A stretch of DNA of 64,000 nucleotides, from positions 558,001 through 622,000 of the forward strand of contig NZ_JBDPZC010000001.1 in NCBI RefSeq assembly GCF_039872765.1. The letters run 5' to 3'. A program made the position numbers and the translations under genes. This document shows positions 27,823 through 36,318 of this stretch, in pieces. Below the pieces are notes generated by a model. The model saw only the letters and a program-made list of their open reading frames with translations. It was not told the origin of the DNA and did not search any database. This stretch comes from Roseateles_B flavus. GTDB lineage: Bacteria; Pseudomonadota; Gammaproteobacteria; Burkholderiales; Burkholderiaceae_C. Each line of letters opens with the position of its first letter. Within the stretch, counting starts at the first letter, position 1.

Positions 27823-28140
27823 ATGAACAAGATTCGTAAGGGCGACGAGGTCATCGTGCTGACCGGCCGCGACAAGGGCAAGCGGGGCGTTGTCGCTTCG
27901 CGTGTCGATGCTGACCACCTGATCGTGGACGGCGTGAACGTCGTGAAGAAGCACGCCAAGCCCAACCCCATGAAGGGCACCACCGGCGGCGTGGTCGACA
28001 AGACGATGCCGATCCATCAATCCAACGTGGCGATTTTCAACGCCGCCTCCGGCAAGGCCGATCGCGTGGGCATCAAGCTGCTCGACGACGGCAAGAAGGT
28101 GCGCGTCTACAAGTCGACCGGCGAAGAGATCAAGGCTTAA
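27823..28140 (+). CDS. rplX: 50S ribosomal protein L24
   Basis: 105 residues. L24 initiates 50S assembly at the 5' domain of 23S rRNA. N-terminal KOW-type segment KIRKGDEVIVLTGRDKGKRG (3-22) is typical. 25 bp after rplN and 10 bp before rplE. Confidence 0.97.
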   Translation: MNKIRKGDEVIVLTGRDKGKRGVVASRVDADHLIVDGVNVVKKHAKPNPMKGTTGGVVDKTMPIHQSNVAIFNAASGKADRVGIKLLDDGKKVRVYKSTGEEIKA

Positions 28141-28150
28141 GAGGTTCGAC

Positions 28151-28690
28151 ATGGCTCGTTTGCAAGCGTTTTATCGCGAAAAAGTCGTCCCCGGCCTGAC
28201 CGAGAAGTTCGGCTACAAGTCCGTGATGGAAGTGCCGCGCATCACCAAGATCACCCTGAACATGGGTGTCAGTGAAGCCGTGGCGGACAAGAAGGTCATG
28301 GATCACGCCGTGGGCGACCTGACCAAGATCGCCGGCCAGAAGCCCGTGGTCACCAAGTCCAAGAAGGCCATCGCCGGCTTCAAGATTCGTGACGGCGTGC
28401 CTATCGGTTGCATGGTCACTCTGCGTGGCGTCCAGATGTATGAATTCCTGGATCGCTTCGTGACCATCGCCCTGCCGCGCGTGCGTGACTTCCGTGGTAT
28501 CTCCGGTCGTTCCTTCGACGGCCGCGGCAACTACAACATCGGCGTCAAGGAACAGATCATCTTCCCCGAAATCGAATACGACAAGGTGGATGCTCTGCGT
28601 GGTCTGAACATCAGCATCACGACGACTGCCAAGACGGACGACGAAGCGAAGGCCCTGCTGGCCGCGTTCAAGTTCCCGTTCAAGAACTGA
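28151..28690 (+). CDS. rplE: 50S ribosomal protein L5
   Basis: 179 residues. L5 binds 5S rRNA in the central protuberance and contacts P-site tRNA. Conserved MEVPRITKITLNMGVSEAV (about 25-43) and the C-terminal LDISITTTAKTDDEAKALL-like block are present. Followed by rpsN after 8 bp. Confidence 0.97.
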   Translation: MARLQAFYREKVVPGLTEKFGYKSVMEVPRITKITLNMGVSEAVADKKVMDHAVGDLTKIAGQKPVVTKSKKAIAGFKIRDGVPIGCMVTLRGVQMYEFLDRFVTIALPRVRDFRGISGRSFDGRGNYNIGVKEQIIFPEIEYDKVDALRGLNISITTTAKTDDEAKALLAAFKFPFKN

Positions 28691-28698
28691 GGTGATCC

Positions 28699-29004
28699 GT
28701 GGCAAAACTCTCGATCAAGCAACGTGAGCTGAAGCGCGAACAACTGGTCGCCAAGTTCTCGAAGAAGTATGCAGAACTGAAGGCCATCATCGACGACTCC
28801 AAGAAGTCCGATGAAGAGCGCTACGCCGCTCGCCTGGAGCTGCAGAAGCTGCCCCGCAACGCCAACCCCACTCGCCTGCGCAACCGCTGCGAGCTGACCG
28901 GTCGTCCCCGTGGCACCTTCCGCAAGTTCGGTCTGGCCCGTAACAAGATTCGTGAACTGGCTTTCAAGGGCGACATTCCTGGTGTCGTCAAGGCAAGCTG
29001 GTAA
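28699..29004 (+). CDS. rpsN: 30S ribosomal protein S14 (GTG start, zinc-free type)
   Basis: 101 residues, the long form lacking the zinc ribbon of the 61-residue form. Begins with GTG at 28699 preceded by GAGGTGATCC, encoding MAKLSIKQREL. C-terminal NRCELTGRPRGTFRKFGLAR (about 71-90) is the family signature; only one cysteine remains there, so no zinc site. Confidence 0.97.
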   Translation: MAKLSIKQRELKREQLVAKFSKKYAELKAIIDDSKKSDEERYAARLELQKLPRNANPTRLRNRCELTGRPRGTFRKFGLARNKIRELAFKGDIPGVVKASW

Positions 29005-29027
29005 TCGGCAGGTTTAGGAGATTTCGT

Positions 29028-29423
29028 ATGAGCATGAGTGATCCTATCGCCGATATGCTGACTCGCATTCGCAACGCTCAAAGCGTTGAGAAGGCCAGCG
29101 TCGTGATGCCTTCCAGCAAGCTGAAGGTTGCGATCGCCAAGGTCCTCAAGGACGAGGGCTATATCGACGGTTTCGCGGTGCGTGGCGATGCAGCCCGTCC
29201 CGAACTCGAGATCGCGCTGAAGTATTACGCCGGTCGTCCGGTGATCGAGCGCATCGAACGCGTGAGCCGTCCTGGCCTGCGCATCTACAAGGGCCGCCAC
29301 GACATCCCGCAGGTCATGAATGGCCTGGGTGTGGCGATCGTCACCACCCCCAAGGGTGTGATGACCGACCGCAAGGCACGTCAAGCCGGTATCGGCGGCG
29401 AAGTGCTCTGCTACGTCGCCTAA
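29028..29423 (+). CDS. rpsH: 30S ribosomal protein S8
   Basis: 131 residues. S8 organises the central domain of 16S rRNA and in E. coli represses the spc operon by binding near rplE. Begins MSMSDPIADMLTRIRNAQ and ends GVGGEVLC-like (IGGEVLCYVA). Preceded by TTTAGGAG. 23 bp after rpsN. Confidence 0.97.
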   Translation: MSMSDPIADMLTRIRNAQSVEKASVVMPSSKLKVAIAKVLKDEGYIDGFAVRGDAARPELEIALKYYAGRPVIERIERVSRPGLRIYKGRHDIPQVMNGLGVAIVTTPKGVMTDRKARQAGIGGEVLCYVA

Positions 29424-29442
29424 GCGCAAGGAGAGACAGACA

Positions 29443-29976
29443 ATGTCCCGCGTTGGAAAAATGCCGGTCGCACTCCCGCAAGGCGTGGATGTGACGATCT
29501 CCGCTGAGCAAATCAGCGTGAAGGGCGCCCTGGGTACGCTGGTTCGTGCAGCCAACCCCCTGGTCGCGATCAAGAACGAAGGCGGCAAGCTGAGCTTCAG
29601 TCCGGCTGACGCTTCTGCTGAAGCTGACGCCATGAGCGGCACCTTCCGCGCCCTGGTGGCCAATATGGTCAACGGCGTGAGCAAGGGCTTCGAGAAGAAG
29701 CTGAACCTGGTTGGCGTGGGTTACCGCGCCCAGGCTCAAGGCCAGAAGCTGAACCTGCAGATCGGTTTCTCTCACCCCGTGGTGAAGGACATGCCGGCTG
29801 GGATCAAGGTGGAATGCCCGACCCAGACCGAAATCCTGATCAAGGGTGCCGATCGCCAAGTGGTGGGTCAGATTGCCGCCGAAGTGCGCGCCATCCGTCC
29901 TCCCGAGCCCTACAAGGGCAAGGGCATCCGCTACGCCGATGAAAAGGTCTCCCTCAAAGAGACCAAGAAGAAGTAA
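29443..29976 (+). CDS. rplF: 50S ribosomal protein L6
   Basis: 177 residues, normal. L6 lies near the factor-binding site. Begins MSRVGKMPVALPQGVDVTIS and ends with the signature PPEPYKGKGIRYADEKV (about 152-168). 19 bp after rpsH with aaggagagacagaca upstream. Confidence 0.97.
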   Translation: MSRVGKMPVALPQGVDVTISAEQISVKGALGTLVRAANPLVAIKNEGGKLSFSPADASAEADAMSGTFRALVANMVNGVSKGFEKKLNLVGVGYRAQAQGQKLNLQIGFSHPVVKDMPAGIKVECPTQTEILIKGADRQVVGQIAAEVRAIRPPEPYKGKGIRYADEKVSLKETKKK

Positions 29977-29987
29977 GGAGCCGCGCA

Positions 29988-30353
29988 ATGTTGACCAAGA
30001 AAGAACAGCGCATCCGTCGTTCGCGCCAGACCCGTGCCCGCATCGCAGTGCAACGTGTCGCCCGCCTGACGGTTTTCCGCTCCAACCTGCACATCTACGC
30101 CAGCGTCATCTCCGAAGATGGCACTCGCGTCCTGGCCAGCGCCTCGACGGCCGAGAAGGACGTCCGCGCCCAGCTGGGTGGCGAAGGCAAGGGTGGCAAT
30201 GTGGCCGCTGCCACGCTGATCGGCAAGCGCATCGCCGAGAAGGCCAAGGCTGCTGGCGTCGAGAAGGTGGCGTTCGACCGCGCTGGCTTCGCCTACCACG
30301 GCCGTATCAAGGCCCTGGCCGAAGCTGCCCGCGAAGCCGGCCTGCAGTTCTAA
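29988..30353 (+). CDS. rplR: 50S ribosomal protein L18
   Basis: 121 residues. L18 mediates 5S rRNA attachment. Basic N terminus KKEQRIRRSRQTRARI and conserved C-terminal AFDRAGFAYHGRIKALAEAAREAGL block (quoted in part, VAFDRAGFAYHGR). 11 bp after rplF. Confidence 0.97.
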   Translation: MLTKKEQRIRRSRQTRARIAVQRVARLTVFRSNLHIYASVISEDGTRVLASASTAEKDVRAQLGGEGKGGNVAAATLIGKRIAEKAKAAGVEKVAFDRAGFAYHGRIKALAEAAREAGLQF

Positions 30354-30374
30354 GCGCAAAAAGGATTGATGAAC

Positions 30375-30893
30375 ATGGCAAAGTTTCAACCCCGCGTGCA
30401 GGACGAAGGTCGTGACGACGGTTTGCGCGAGAAGATGATCGCGGTGAACCGCGTGACCAAGGTGGTGAAGGGCGGCCGTACGCTGTCGTTCGCAGCACTG
30501 ACCGTGGTCGGCGACGGTGATGGCCGTATCGGCATGGGCAAGGGCAAGGCGAAGGAAGTTCCGGTCGCCGTGCAGAAGGCCATGGAATCGGCTCGCCGCA
30601 ACATGGTCAAGGTGAACCTGCGTAACGGCACGATCCACCACAACGTGGTGGGTGAGCACGGTGCTTCGCGCGTCATGATGGCTCCGGCTCCTGCCGGTAC
30701 CGGCGTGATCGCTGGCGGCCCGATGCGTGCCGTCTTCGAAGTGATGGGCGTGACCGACATCGTGACCAAGAGCCACGGTTCGACCAACCCTTACAACATG
30801 GTTCGTGCCACCCTGGACGCCCTGAAGCGCTCGACCACGGCCGCTGAAGTCGCAGCCAAGCGCGGCAAGACCGTTGAAGAAATCTTCAACTGA
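30375..30893 (+). CDS. rpsE: 30S ribosomal protein S5
   Basis: 172 residues. S5 acts with S4 and S3 in translational accuracy and mRNA unwinding. The double-stranded-RNA-binding part has REKMIAVNRVTKVVKGGRT (about 19-37), and GGPMRAVFEVMGVTDI lies in the C-terminal half. I take the ATG at 30375, nine bases from AAGGA; an ATG at 30366 in frame is too close to that site. Confidence 0.96.
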   Translation: MAKFQPRVQDEGRDDGLREKMIAVNRVTKVVKGGRTLSFAALTVVGDGDGRIGMGKGKAKEVPVAVQKAMESARRNMVKVNLRNGTIHHNVVGEHGASRVMMAPAPAGTGVIAGGPMRAVFEVMGVTDIVTKSHGSTNPYNMVRATLDALKRSTTAAEVAAKRGKTVEEIFN

Positions 30894-30915
30894 GTCGCCA
30901 GGATTGGAGAGACAG

Positions 30916-31098
30916 ATGTCTGACAAGAAAACTCTGACGGTCAAGCTCGTGCGCAGCCCGATCGGCTGCCGTGCCTCGCACCGCGCCACCGTGACCGGTC
31001 TGGGCCTGCGCAAGATGAACAGCACCCGTGTCCTCGAGGACACGCCTGCTGTGCGCGGCATGATCAACAAGATTGCCTACCTCGTGCAGGTGCTGTAA
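30916..31098 (+). CDS. rpmD: 50S ribosomal protein L30
   Basis: 60 residues, family length. Small 50S protein near the base of the central protuberance. Contains KLVRSPIGCRASHRATV and GLGLRKMNSTRVLEDTPAVR (about 30-49). The ATG at 30916 has ggagagacag upstream; an in-frame ATG 42 bp earlier would overlap rpsE. Confidence 0.96.
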   Translation: MSDKKTLTVKLVRSPIGCRASHRATVTGLGLRKMNSTRVLEDTPAVRGMINKIAYLVQVL

Positions 31099-31123
31099 GC
31101 ACGGCGCGAACTGAGGACTAGAA

Positions 31124-31561
31124 ATGCAACTCAACACCATCAAGCCTGCCGCTGGTGCCAAGCACGCCAAGCGTCGCGTGGGCCGTGGCATCGGCTCCGG
31201 TCTGGGCAAGACTTGCGGCCGCGGCCACAAGGGCCAGAAGTCGCGTGCTGGCGGCTTCCACAAGGTTGGCTTCGAAGGCGGTCAGATGCCCCTGCATCGT
31301 CGCCTGCCCAAGCGTGGCTTCAAGTCGCTGACGCTGCCGTTTAATGCCGAGATCACCCTGAGCGATCTGCAAGGCCTGGCCGGTGACGAAATCGACCTGC
31401 TGACGCTGAAGGCTGTTGGCCTGGTTCCCGAACTCACGAAGGCCGTCAAGGTCATTCTGTCGGGCGAGATCAGCCGCAAGGTCACGCTGAAGGGCGTGGG
31501 CGCCACGGCCGGTGCAAAGGCTGCGATCGAAGCCGCTGGCGGCTCCGTCGCTGCTGAGTAA
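31124..31561 (+). CDS. rplO: 50S ribosomal protein L15
   Basis: 145 residues. Late-assembly 50S protein with a long glycine-, arginine-rich N-terminal extension (RVGRGIGSGLGKTCGRGHKG, about 18-37) reaching into 23S rRNA. Begins MQLNTIKPAAGAKHAKRR. 25 bp after rpmD and 20 bp before secY. Confidence 0.97.
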   Translation: MQLNTIKPAAGAKHAKRRVGRGIGSGLGKTCGRGHKGQKSRAGGFHKVGFEGGQMPLHRRLPKRGFKSLTLPFNAEITLSDLQGLAGDEIDLLTLKAVGLVPELTKAVKVILSGEISRKVTLKGVGATAGAKAAIEAAGGSVAAE

Positions 31562-31581
31562 AGCTCAAGGATCAGGCAACA

Positions 31582-32892
31582 GTGGCTACCAACCCGAATC
31601 AACTGGCCAAGAGCGGCAAGTTCGGTGACCTGCGTCGCCGGCTTGTGTTCCTGTTGCTGGCTCTGGTCGTTTACCGCATCGGGGCGCATATCCCCGTGCC
31701 CGGTATCGATCCTGTCCAGCTTCAGCAGTTCTTCAAGGGCCAGCAGGGTGGCATCCTGAGCCTGTTCAACATGTTCTCTGGCGGTGCGCTGTCGCGCTTT
31801 ACCGTCTTCGCGCTGGGCATCACGCCCTACATCTCGGCCTCCATCGTGATCCAGCTGATGGGTTACGTGGTGCCGAGTCTGGAAGCGCTGAAGAAGGAAG
31901 GCGAGGCCGGTCGTCGCAAGATCACGCAGTACACACGCTATGGCACGCTGGGCCTGGCGATCTTCCAGAGTCTCAGCATTGCGCTGGCCCTGGAAAGCTC
32001 GCCTGGTCTGGTGCTGGCGCCCGGTTTTGGCTTCCGCCTGACCGCTGTCAGCAGCCTGGTGGCTGGCACCATGTTCCTGATGTGGCTGGGTGAGCAGATC
32101 ACCGAGCGCGGCCTGGGCAATGGCATCTCGATCCTGATCTTCGGCGGTATCGCTGCAGGTCTGCCGGGCGCCATCGGCGGCCTGCTGGAGCTGGTGCGTA
32201 CGGGTGCCATGTCGATCTTCTCCTGCCTTGTGGTGGTGGCGATCGTCATCGGTGTCACCTGGCTGGTGGTCTTCGTCGAACGTGGTCAGCGCAAGATCTT
32301 GGTGAACTATGCCAAGCGCCAGGTGGGCAACAAGGTGTACGGTGGTCAATCGTCGCACCTGCCGCTCAAGCTGAACATGTCGGGTGTGATTCCGCCGATC
32401 TTCGCATCGTCCATCATCCTGCTGCCGACCACGCTTGTGAGCTGGTTCGCCACGGGTGACAGCATGCGCTGGTTGAAGGACATCGCGGACATGCTGCGTC
32501 CGGGTCAGCCGATCTACGTGCTGCTCTACGCATCTGCGATTGTCTTCTTCTGCTTCTTCTACACGGCGCTGGTTTTCAACAGCCGTGAGACCGCGGACAA
32601 CCTGAAGAAGAGCGGTGCCTTCATCCCCGGGATTCGTCCTGGTGAGCAGACCGCGAAGCACATCGACAAGATCCTTTCGCGTTTGACCATGGCGGGTGCC
32701 ATCTACATCACGGGTGTGTGCCTGCTGCCTGAGTTCCTGACGCTGAAGTACAACGTCCCCTTCTATTTCGGTGGCACCTCGCTGCTGATTATTGTGGTGG
32801 TGACCATGGACTTCTGGGCCCAGGTGCAGTCTTACGTAATGAGTCAGCAGTACGAGTCGCTGCTGAAGAAGGCAAATTTCAAGGCTAACTGA
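31582..32892 (+). CDS. secY: Preprotein translocase subunit SecY (GTG start)
   Basis: 436 residues, ten membrane segments. Forms the protein-conducting channel with SecE and SecG. Starts with GTG at 31582, preceded by AAGGATCAGGCAACA; the product begins ATNPNQLAKSGKFGDLRRR. The conserved cytoplasmic loops carry VVFVERGQRKILVNYAKRQVG (about 230-250, quoted as a motif) and SRETADNLKKSGAFIPGIRPG (C5 loop region, about 333-353, in part), which bind SecA and ribosomes. Its position at the end of the spc cluster is the standard one. Confidence 0.98.
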   Translation: MATNPNQLAKSGKFGDLRRRLVFLLLALVVYRIGAHIPVPGIDPVQLQQFFKGQQGGILSLFNMFSGGALSRFTVFALGITPYISASIVIQLMGYVVPSLEALKKEGEAGRRKITQYTRYGTLGLAIFQSLSIALALESSPGLVLAPGFGFRLTAVSSLVAGTMFLMWLGEQITERGLGNGISILIFGGIAAGLPGAIGGLLELVRTGAMSIFSCLVVVAIVIGVTWLVVFVERGQRKILVNYAKRQVGNKVYGGQSSHLPLKLNMSGVIPPIFASSIILLPTTLVSWFATGDSMRWLKDIADMLRPGQPIYVLLYASAIVFFCFFYTALVFNSRETADNLKKSGAFIPGIRPGEQTAKHIDKILSRLTMAGAIYITGVCLLPEFLTLKYNVPFYFGGTSLLIIVVVTMDFWAQVQSYVMSQQYESLLKKANFKAN

Positions 32893-32950
32893 GCGTCAGC
32901 TCGGTCAGCCGATCCATCAACAACCGTACCAACTGAAGCGACAACGAGGC

Positions 32951-33169
32951 ATGGCGAAAGACGACGTCATTCAAATGCAGGGTGAGATTCTCGAGAACCT
33001 GCCCAATGCCACGTTTCGAGTGAAGCTGGAGAACGGTCACGTCGTTCTCGGTCACATCTCCGGCAAGATGCGTATGCACTACATCCGCATCCTGCCTGGC
33101 GACAAAGTGACCGTTGAATTGACGCCGTACGATTTGAGTCGTGCTCGCATCGTGTTCCGGGCGAAGTGA
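32951..33169 (+). CDS. infA: Translation initiation factor IF-1
   Basis: 72 residues, single OB fold. IF-1 blocks the A site during initiation. Begins MAKDDVIQMQGEILENLPNA and ends with LTPYDLSRARIVFRAK, as in other IF-1 proteins. 58 bp after secY, 58 bp before rpmJ; infA within the spc-alpha junction is typical of betaproteobacteria. Confidence 0.97.
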   Translation: MAKDDVIQMQGEILENLPNATFRVKLENGHVVLGHISGKMRMHYIRILPGDKVTVELTPYDLSRARIVFRAK

Positions 33170-33227
33170 GCGAATTTGTCCCCCGGACGCGCTGTTTGAG
33201 CGAATAGATTAGGTCAAGGAGCAGACC

Positions 33228-33341
33228 ATGAAAGTTTCGGCATCCGTCAAGAAGATGTGCCGCAATTGCAAGATCATCCGTCGCAAGGGCGTGGTGCGTG
33301 TGATCTGTACCGATCCGCGCCACAAGCAGCGCCAAGGCTGA
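33228..33341 (+). CDS. rpmJ: 50S ribosomal protein L36
   Basis: 37 residues, starting MKVSASVKKMCRNCKIIRRK with AAGGAG nine bases upstream. This is the zinc-binding (C+) form: C11, C14, C27 and H32 form the CCCH ribbon. Small basic protein of the 50S subunit that stabilises 23S rRNA near the base of the stalk. Lies between infA and rpsM. Confidence 0.96.
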   Translation: MKVSASVKKMCRNCKIIRRKGVVRVICTDPRHKQRQG

Positions 33342-33375
33342 TTGCTGCACGACACGAGCGAATTAGAGGACGCAA

Positions 33376-33741
33376 ATGGCACGTATTGCTGGTATCAACA
33401 TTCCGCCGCAAAAGCACACGGAGATCGGTCTGACCTCGATCTACGGCATTGGCCGTACGACCGCGCAGAAGATCTGCAACGCTTGCGGTATCCCGTTCGA
33501 CAAGAAGGTCAAGGACCTCAATGACTCCGATCTGGAAAAGATCCGTGAGGAAGTGGGCAAGCTGACCATCGAAGGCGACCTGCGCCGTGAGATGTCGATC
33601 AACATCAAGCGTCTGATGGACCTGGGTTGCTACCGTGGTTTCCGTCACCGCCGTGGTCTGCCGATGCGCGGCCAGCGTACGCGCACCAATGCCCGCACCC
33701 GTAAGGGTCCGCGCAAGGCTGCGCCGACCGGCAAGAAGTGA
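33376..33741 (+). CDS. rpsM: 30S ribosomal protein S13
   Basis: 121 residues. S13 forms head bridges to the 50S subunit and contacts P-site tRNA with its basic C terminus. Begins MARIAGINIPPQKHTEIGL and ends in the signature MRGQRTRTNARTRKGPRK (about 98-115). First gene of the alpha cluster, 34 bp after rpmJ. Confidence 0.97.
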   Translation: MARIAGINIPPQKHTEIGLTSIYGIGRTTAQKICNACGIPFDKKVKDLNDSDLEKIREEVGKLTIEGDLRREMSINIKRLMDLGCYRGFRHRRGLPMRGQRTRTNARTRKGPRKAAPTGKK

Positions 33742-33770
33742 TCCAGCGGCAACCCTGAAGAGAGCTCACC

Positions 33771-34175
33771 ATGGCAAAAGCACCTAACAACTCGGCTGCC
33801 CAGCGCGTTCGCAAGAAGGTTCGGAAGAACGTGGCTGACGGCATCGCCCACGTCCACGCTTCTTTCAACAACACCATCATCACCATCACCGACCGTCAAG
33901 GCGGCGCCCTGTCCTGGGCTTCGTCGGGTGGTCAGGGCTTCAAGGGCTCGCGCAAGTCGACCCCCTTTGCAGCCCAGGTGGCAGCGGAAGTGGCCGGCCG
34001 CGCTGCGCAAGAGCAGGGCATCAAGAACCTGGACGTCAAGATCAAGGGCCCCGGCCCGGGTCGCGAGTCCTCCGTTCGTGCACTGGCAGCGCTGGGCATC
34101 CGCATCAATTCGATCTCGGATGTGACGCCTGTCCCGCACAATGGTTGCCGTCCGCAAAAGCGTCGTCGCATCTAA
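33771..34175 (+). CDS. rpsK: 30S ribosomal protein S11
   Basis: 134 residues. S11 shapes the platform next to the E-site mRNA. Conserved HVHASFNNTIITITDRQGGA (about 25-44) and C-terminal DVTPVPHNGCRPQKRRRI. Followed by a hairpin with TGTTTT 39-73 bp downstream, so the transcript may partly end before rpsD. Confidence 0.97.
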   Translation: MAKAPNNSAAQRVRKKVRKNVADGIAHVHASFNNTIITITDRQGGALSWASSGGQGFKGSRKSTPFAAQVAAEVAGRAAQEQGIKNLDVKIKGPGPGRESSVRALAALGIRINSISDVTPVPHNGCRPQKRRRI

Positions 34176-34213
34176 GACGATTTTGCTGCGATAATCGCGG
34201 ACCGTTTTCCCGC

Positions 34214-34248
34214 GCCGGCGGGCACGAAAGTGCCGCGCCGGCTGTTTT
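34214..34248 (+). terminator. Hairpin terminator between rpsK and rpsD
   Basis: GCCGGCG-GGCAC (34214-34225) pairs with GTGCC and CGCCGGC (34230-34242) around a GAAA tetraloop, with one bulged G, followed by TGTTTT. Very stable; likely a terminator or attenuator. Confidence 0.65.
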
Positions 34249-34367
34249 GCTGAGTGCAACTCCGGTTGCTGCTCATGAAGCCCACCGTTCGAGCCTATAA
34301 AAACACGGGCCGGACTCGCGCAGGAACCTATGAAGGGCTTGCGTCAGATTGAACAAGGACACGCAAA

Positions 34368-34991
34368 GTGGCACGTTATCTCGGCCCCAAGGCCAAACTT
34401 TCCCGCCGTGAAGGTACCGACCTGTTCCTGAAGAGCGCCCGCCGCGCCATCAGCGACAAGGCCAAGTTTGACACCAAGCCCGGTCAGCATGGCCGTACCT
34501 CGGGTCAGCGTACCTCCGACTTCGGCCTGCAGCTGCGTGAAAAGCAGAAGGTCAAGCGCATGTATGGCGTGCTGGAGCGCCAGTTCCGCCGCTACTTCGC
34601 TGAAGCCGAGCGCCGCAAGGGCTCGACCGGCGTGAACCTGCTGACGCTGCTGGAATCGCGTCTGGACAACGTCGTGTACCGCATGGGCTTCGGCTCGACC
34701 CGCGCTGAAGCACGTCAGCTGGTCTCGCACAAGGGCATCACCGTCAACGGCGAAGTGGTGAACATCGCTTCCTACCTGGTCAAGGCCGGTGACGTCGTGG
34801 CCGTGCGTGAAAAGGCCAAGAAGCAGCTGCGCATCCAGGACAGCCTGAAGCTGGCTGAGTCCATCGGCATGCCGGCTTGGGTGCAGGTCGATGCCTCCAA
34901 GATGGAAGGCGTCTTCAAGAAGACCCCGGATCGCGATGAATTCGGCGCTGAGATCAACGAGTCGCTGATCGTTGAGTTGTACTCGCGTTAA
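34368..34991 (+). CDS. rpsD: 30S ribosomal protein S4 (GTG start)
   Basis: 207 residues. S4 nucleates 30S assembly and in E. coli represses the alpha operon. Starts with GTG at 34368, encoding MARYLGPKAKLSRREGTDL. The S4 RNA-binding domain has LESRLDNVVYRMGFGSTRAEARQLVSHKGI (about 96-125, quoted discontinuously: SRLDNVVYRMGF and RQLVSHKGITVNG). It lacks an N-terminal four-cysteine zinc site. Flanked on both sides by hairpin terminators, so it may form its own unit. Confidence 0.97.
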   Translation: MARYLGPKAKLSRREGTDLFLKSARRAISDKAKFDTKPGQHGRTSGQRTSDFGLQLREKQKVKRMYGVLERQFRRYFAEAERRKGSTGVNLLTLLESRLDNVVYRMGFGSTRAEARQLVSHKGITVNGEVVNIASYLVKAGDVVAVREKAKKQLRIQDSLKLAESIGMPAWVQVDASKMEGVFKKTPDRDEFGAEINESLIVELYSR

Positions 34992-35004
34992 TTCTTTCGT
35001 GCCT

Positions 35005-35038
35005 GCCGAGCGGCCCTTCCTGGGCCTGCTCGGCTTTT
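35005..35038 (+). terminator. Intrinsic terminator between rpsD and rpoA
   Basis: GCCGAGC-GGCCC (35005-35016) pairs with GGGCC and GCTCGGC (35022-35034, one bulged T) and is followed by TTTT. Only 14 bp after the rpsD stop codon. Confidence 0.8.
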
Positions 35039-35127
35039 CCTCGTCCGGGTTCCGTGTTTTCGCGGGATCCGGTTGGTCCCTCAGCCTTATCGGTGTAACG
35101 AACCGAGGGTATTGAAAGAAAGACCTC

Positions 35128-36117
35128 ATGCAAACCAATCTGCTCAAACCCAAATCCATCAATGTGGAGCCCCTGGGCGGTCATCGCGCCAAGGTCACCC
35201 TGGAGCCGTTCGAACGCGGCTATGGCCACACCCTGGGCAACGCCCTGCGCCGTGTGCTGCTGTCCTCGATGGTGGGTTATGCGCCGACGGAAGTGACGAT
35301 CGCTGGGGTGCTGCACGAGTACTCGGCCATCGACGGCGTGCAGGAAGACGTGGTTCACATCATGCTGAACCTCAAGGGTGTGGTGTTCCGCCTGCACAAC
35401 CGTGAGGAAGTGACCCTGGTGCTGCGCAAGGAGGGCGAAGGCCCCGTGACTGCTGCAGACATCCAGACTCCGCACGACGTCGAGATCATCAATCCCGAGC
35501 ACGTCATCGCCCATCTGTCGCAAGGCGGCAAGCTGGACATGCAGATCAAGGTCGAAAAGGGCCGCGGCTACGTGCCGGGCACCATGCGCCGCTATGGCGA
35601 CGAGCCGACCAAGTCTATTGGCCGCATCGTCCTGGATGCGTCTTTCTCGCCGGTCAAGCGCGTCAGCTATGCCGTTGAGAATGCTCGCGTGGAGCAGCGT
35701 ACCGATCTGGACAAGCTGGTGATGGAGATCGAAACCAACGGCGCCATCTCGCCCGAGGAAGCGATCCGCGCTTCGGCCAAGATCCTGGTCGAGCAGCTGG
35801 CGGTCTTCGCCCAGCTGCAAGGCACCGACCTCGTCGATGCCTTCGACCAGCCGGCCCAGCGTTCCAGCACCTTCGACCCCATCCTGCTGCGTCCCGTGGA
35901 CGAGCTGGAGCTGACGGTGCGCTCGGCCAACTGCCTGAAGGCCGAGAACATCTATTACATCGGCGACCTGATCCAGCGCACCGAGACCGAGCTGCTCAAG
36001 ACCCCGAATCTGGGTCGCAAGTCGCTCAACGAGATCAAGGAAGTGCTGGCTTCGCGCGGCCTGACCCTGGGCGCCCGCCTGGAAAACTGGCCGCCGCAAG
36101 GTCTGGACAAGCGCTGA
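35128..36117 (+). CDS. rpoA: RNA polymerase alpha subunit
   Basis: 329 residues, exact proteobacterial length. The N-terminal domain (to about 235) drives dimerisation and beta/beta' assembly and carries EPFERGYGHTLGNALRRVLL (about 29-48). The C-terminal domain (about 250-329), which binds UP elements and activators, carries VRSANCLKAENIYYIGDLIQ and LGRKSLNEIKEVLASRGL. GAAAGAAAGACCTC precedes the ATG. A palindromic repeat begins nine bases after the stop codon. Confidence 0.98.
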   Translation: MQTNLLKPKSINVEPLGGHRAKVTLEPFERGYGHTLGNALRRVLLSSMVGYAPTEVTIAGVLHEYSAIDGVQEDVVHIMLNLKGVVFRLHNREEVTLVLRKEGEGPVTAADIQTPHDVEIINPEHVIAHLSQGGKLDMQIKVEKGRGYVPGTMRRYGDEPTKSIGRIVLDASFSPVKRVSYAVENARVEQRTDLDKLVMEIETNGAISPEEAIRASAKILVEQLAVFAQLQGTDLVDAFDQPAQRSSTFDPILLRPVDELELTVRSANCLKAENIYYIGDLIQRTETELLKTPNLGRKSLNEIKEVLASRGLTLGARLENWPPQGLDKR

Positions 36118-36125
36118 TCAGGTTC

Positions 36126-36199
36126 TCCCCCTGCGCGCTGACGCGCGCTCCCGTCAGGGGGCAAGCTTCTAGGACCGGTGGAGCCGGACCCTGAAGCTT
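36126..36199. repeat. Palindromic intergenic repeat, copy 2 (after rpoA)
   Basis: A C-rich/G-rich hairpin (CCCCCTG near 36127-36133 with CAGGGGG at 36155-36161) is followed by a 37-bp element at 36163-36199: outer arms AAGCTTC and GAAGCTT, then TAGGA, CCGG, TGGAG, CCGG, ACCCT. It has the same spacing and inner sequence as 19549-19585, but both outer arms are changed together so that pairing is kept. Confidence 0.7.
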
Positions 36200-36318
36200 C
36201 GCGGGGGAAGAGCATTGAAATGTATTTTGAAAGGGGTGGGGTGTTGACAAACCCCGCCCGGTGCCCCGGCAGTACCTGATACGGCTGCTGGTATTACATA
36301 GTAGGAAAGGAAAGCACC

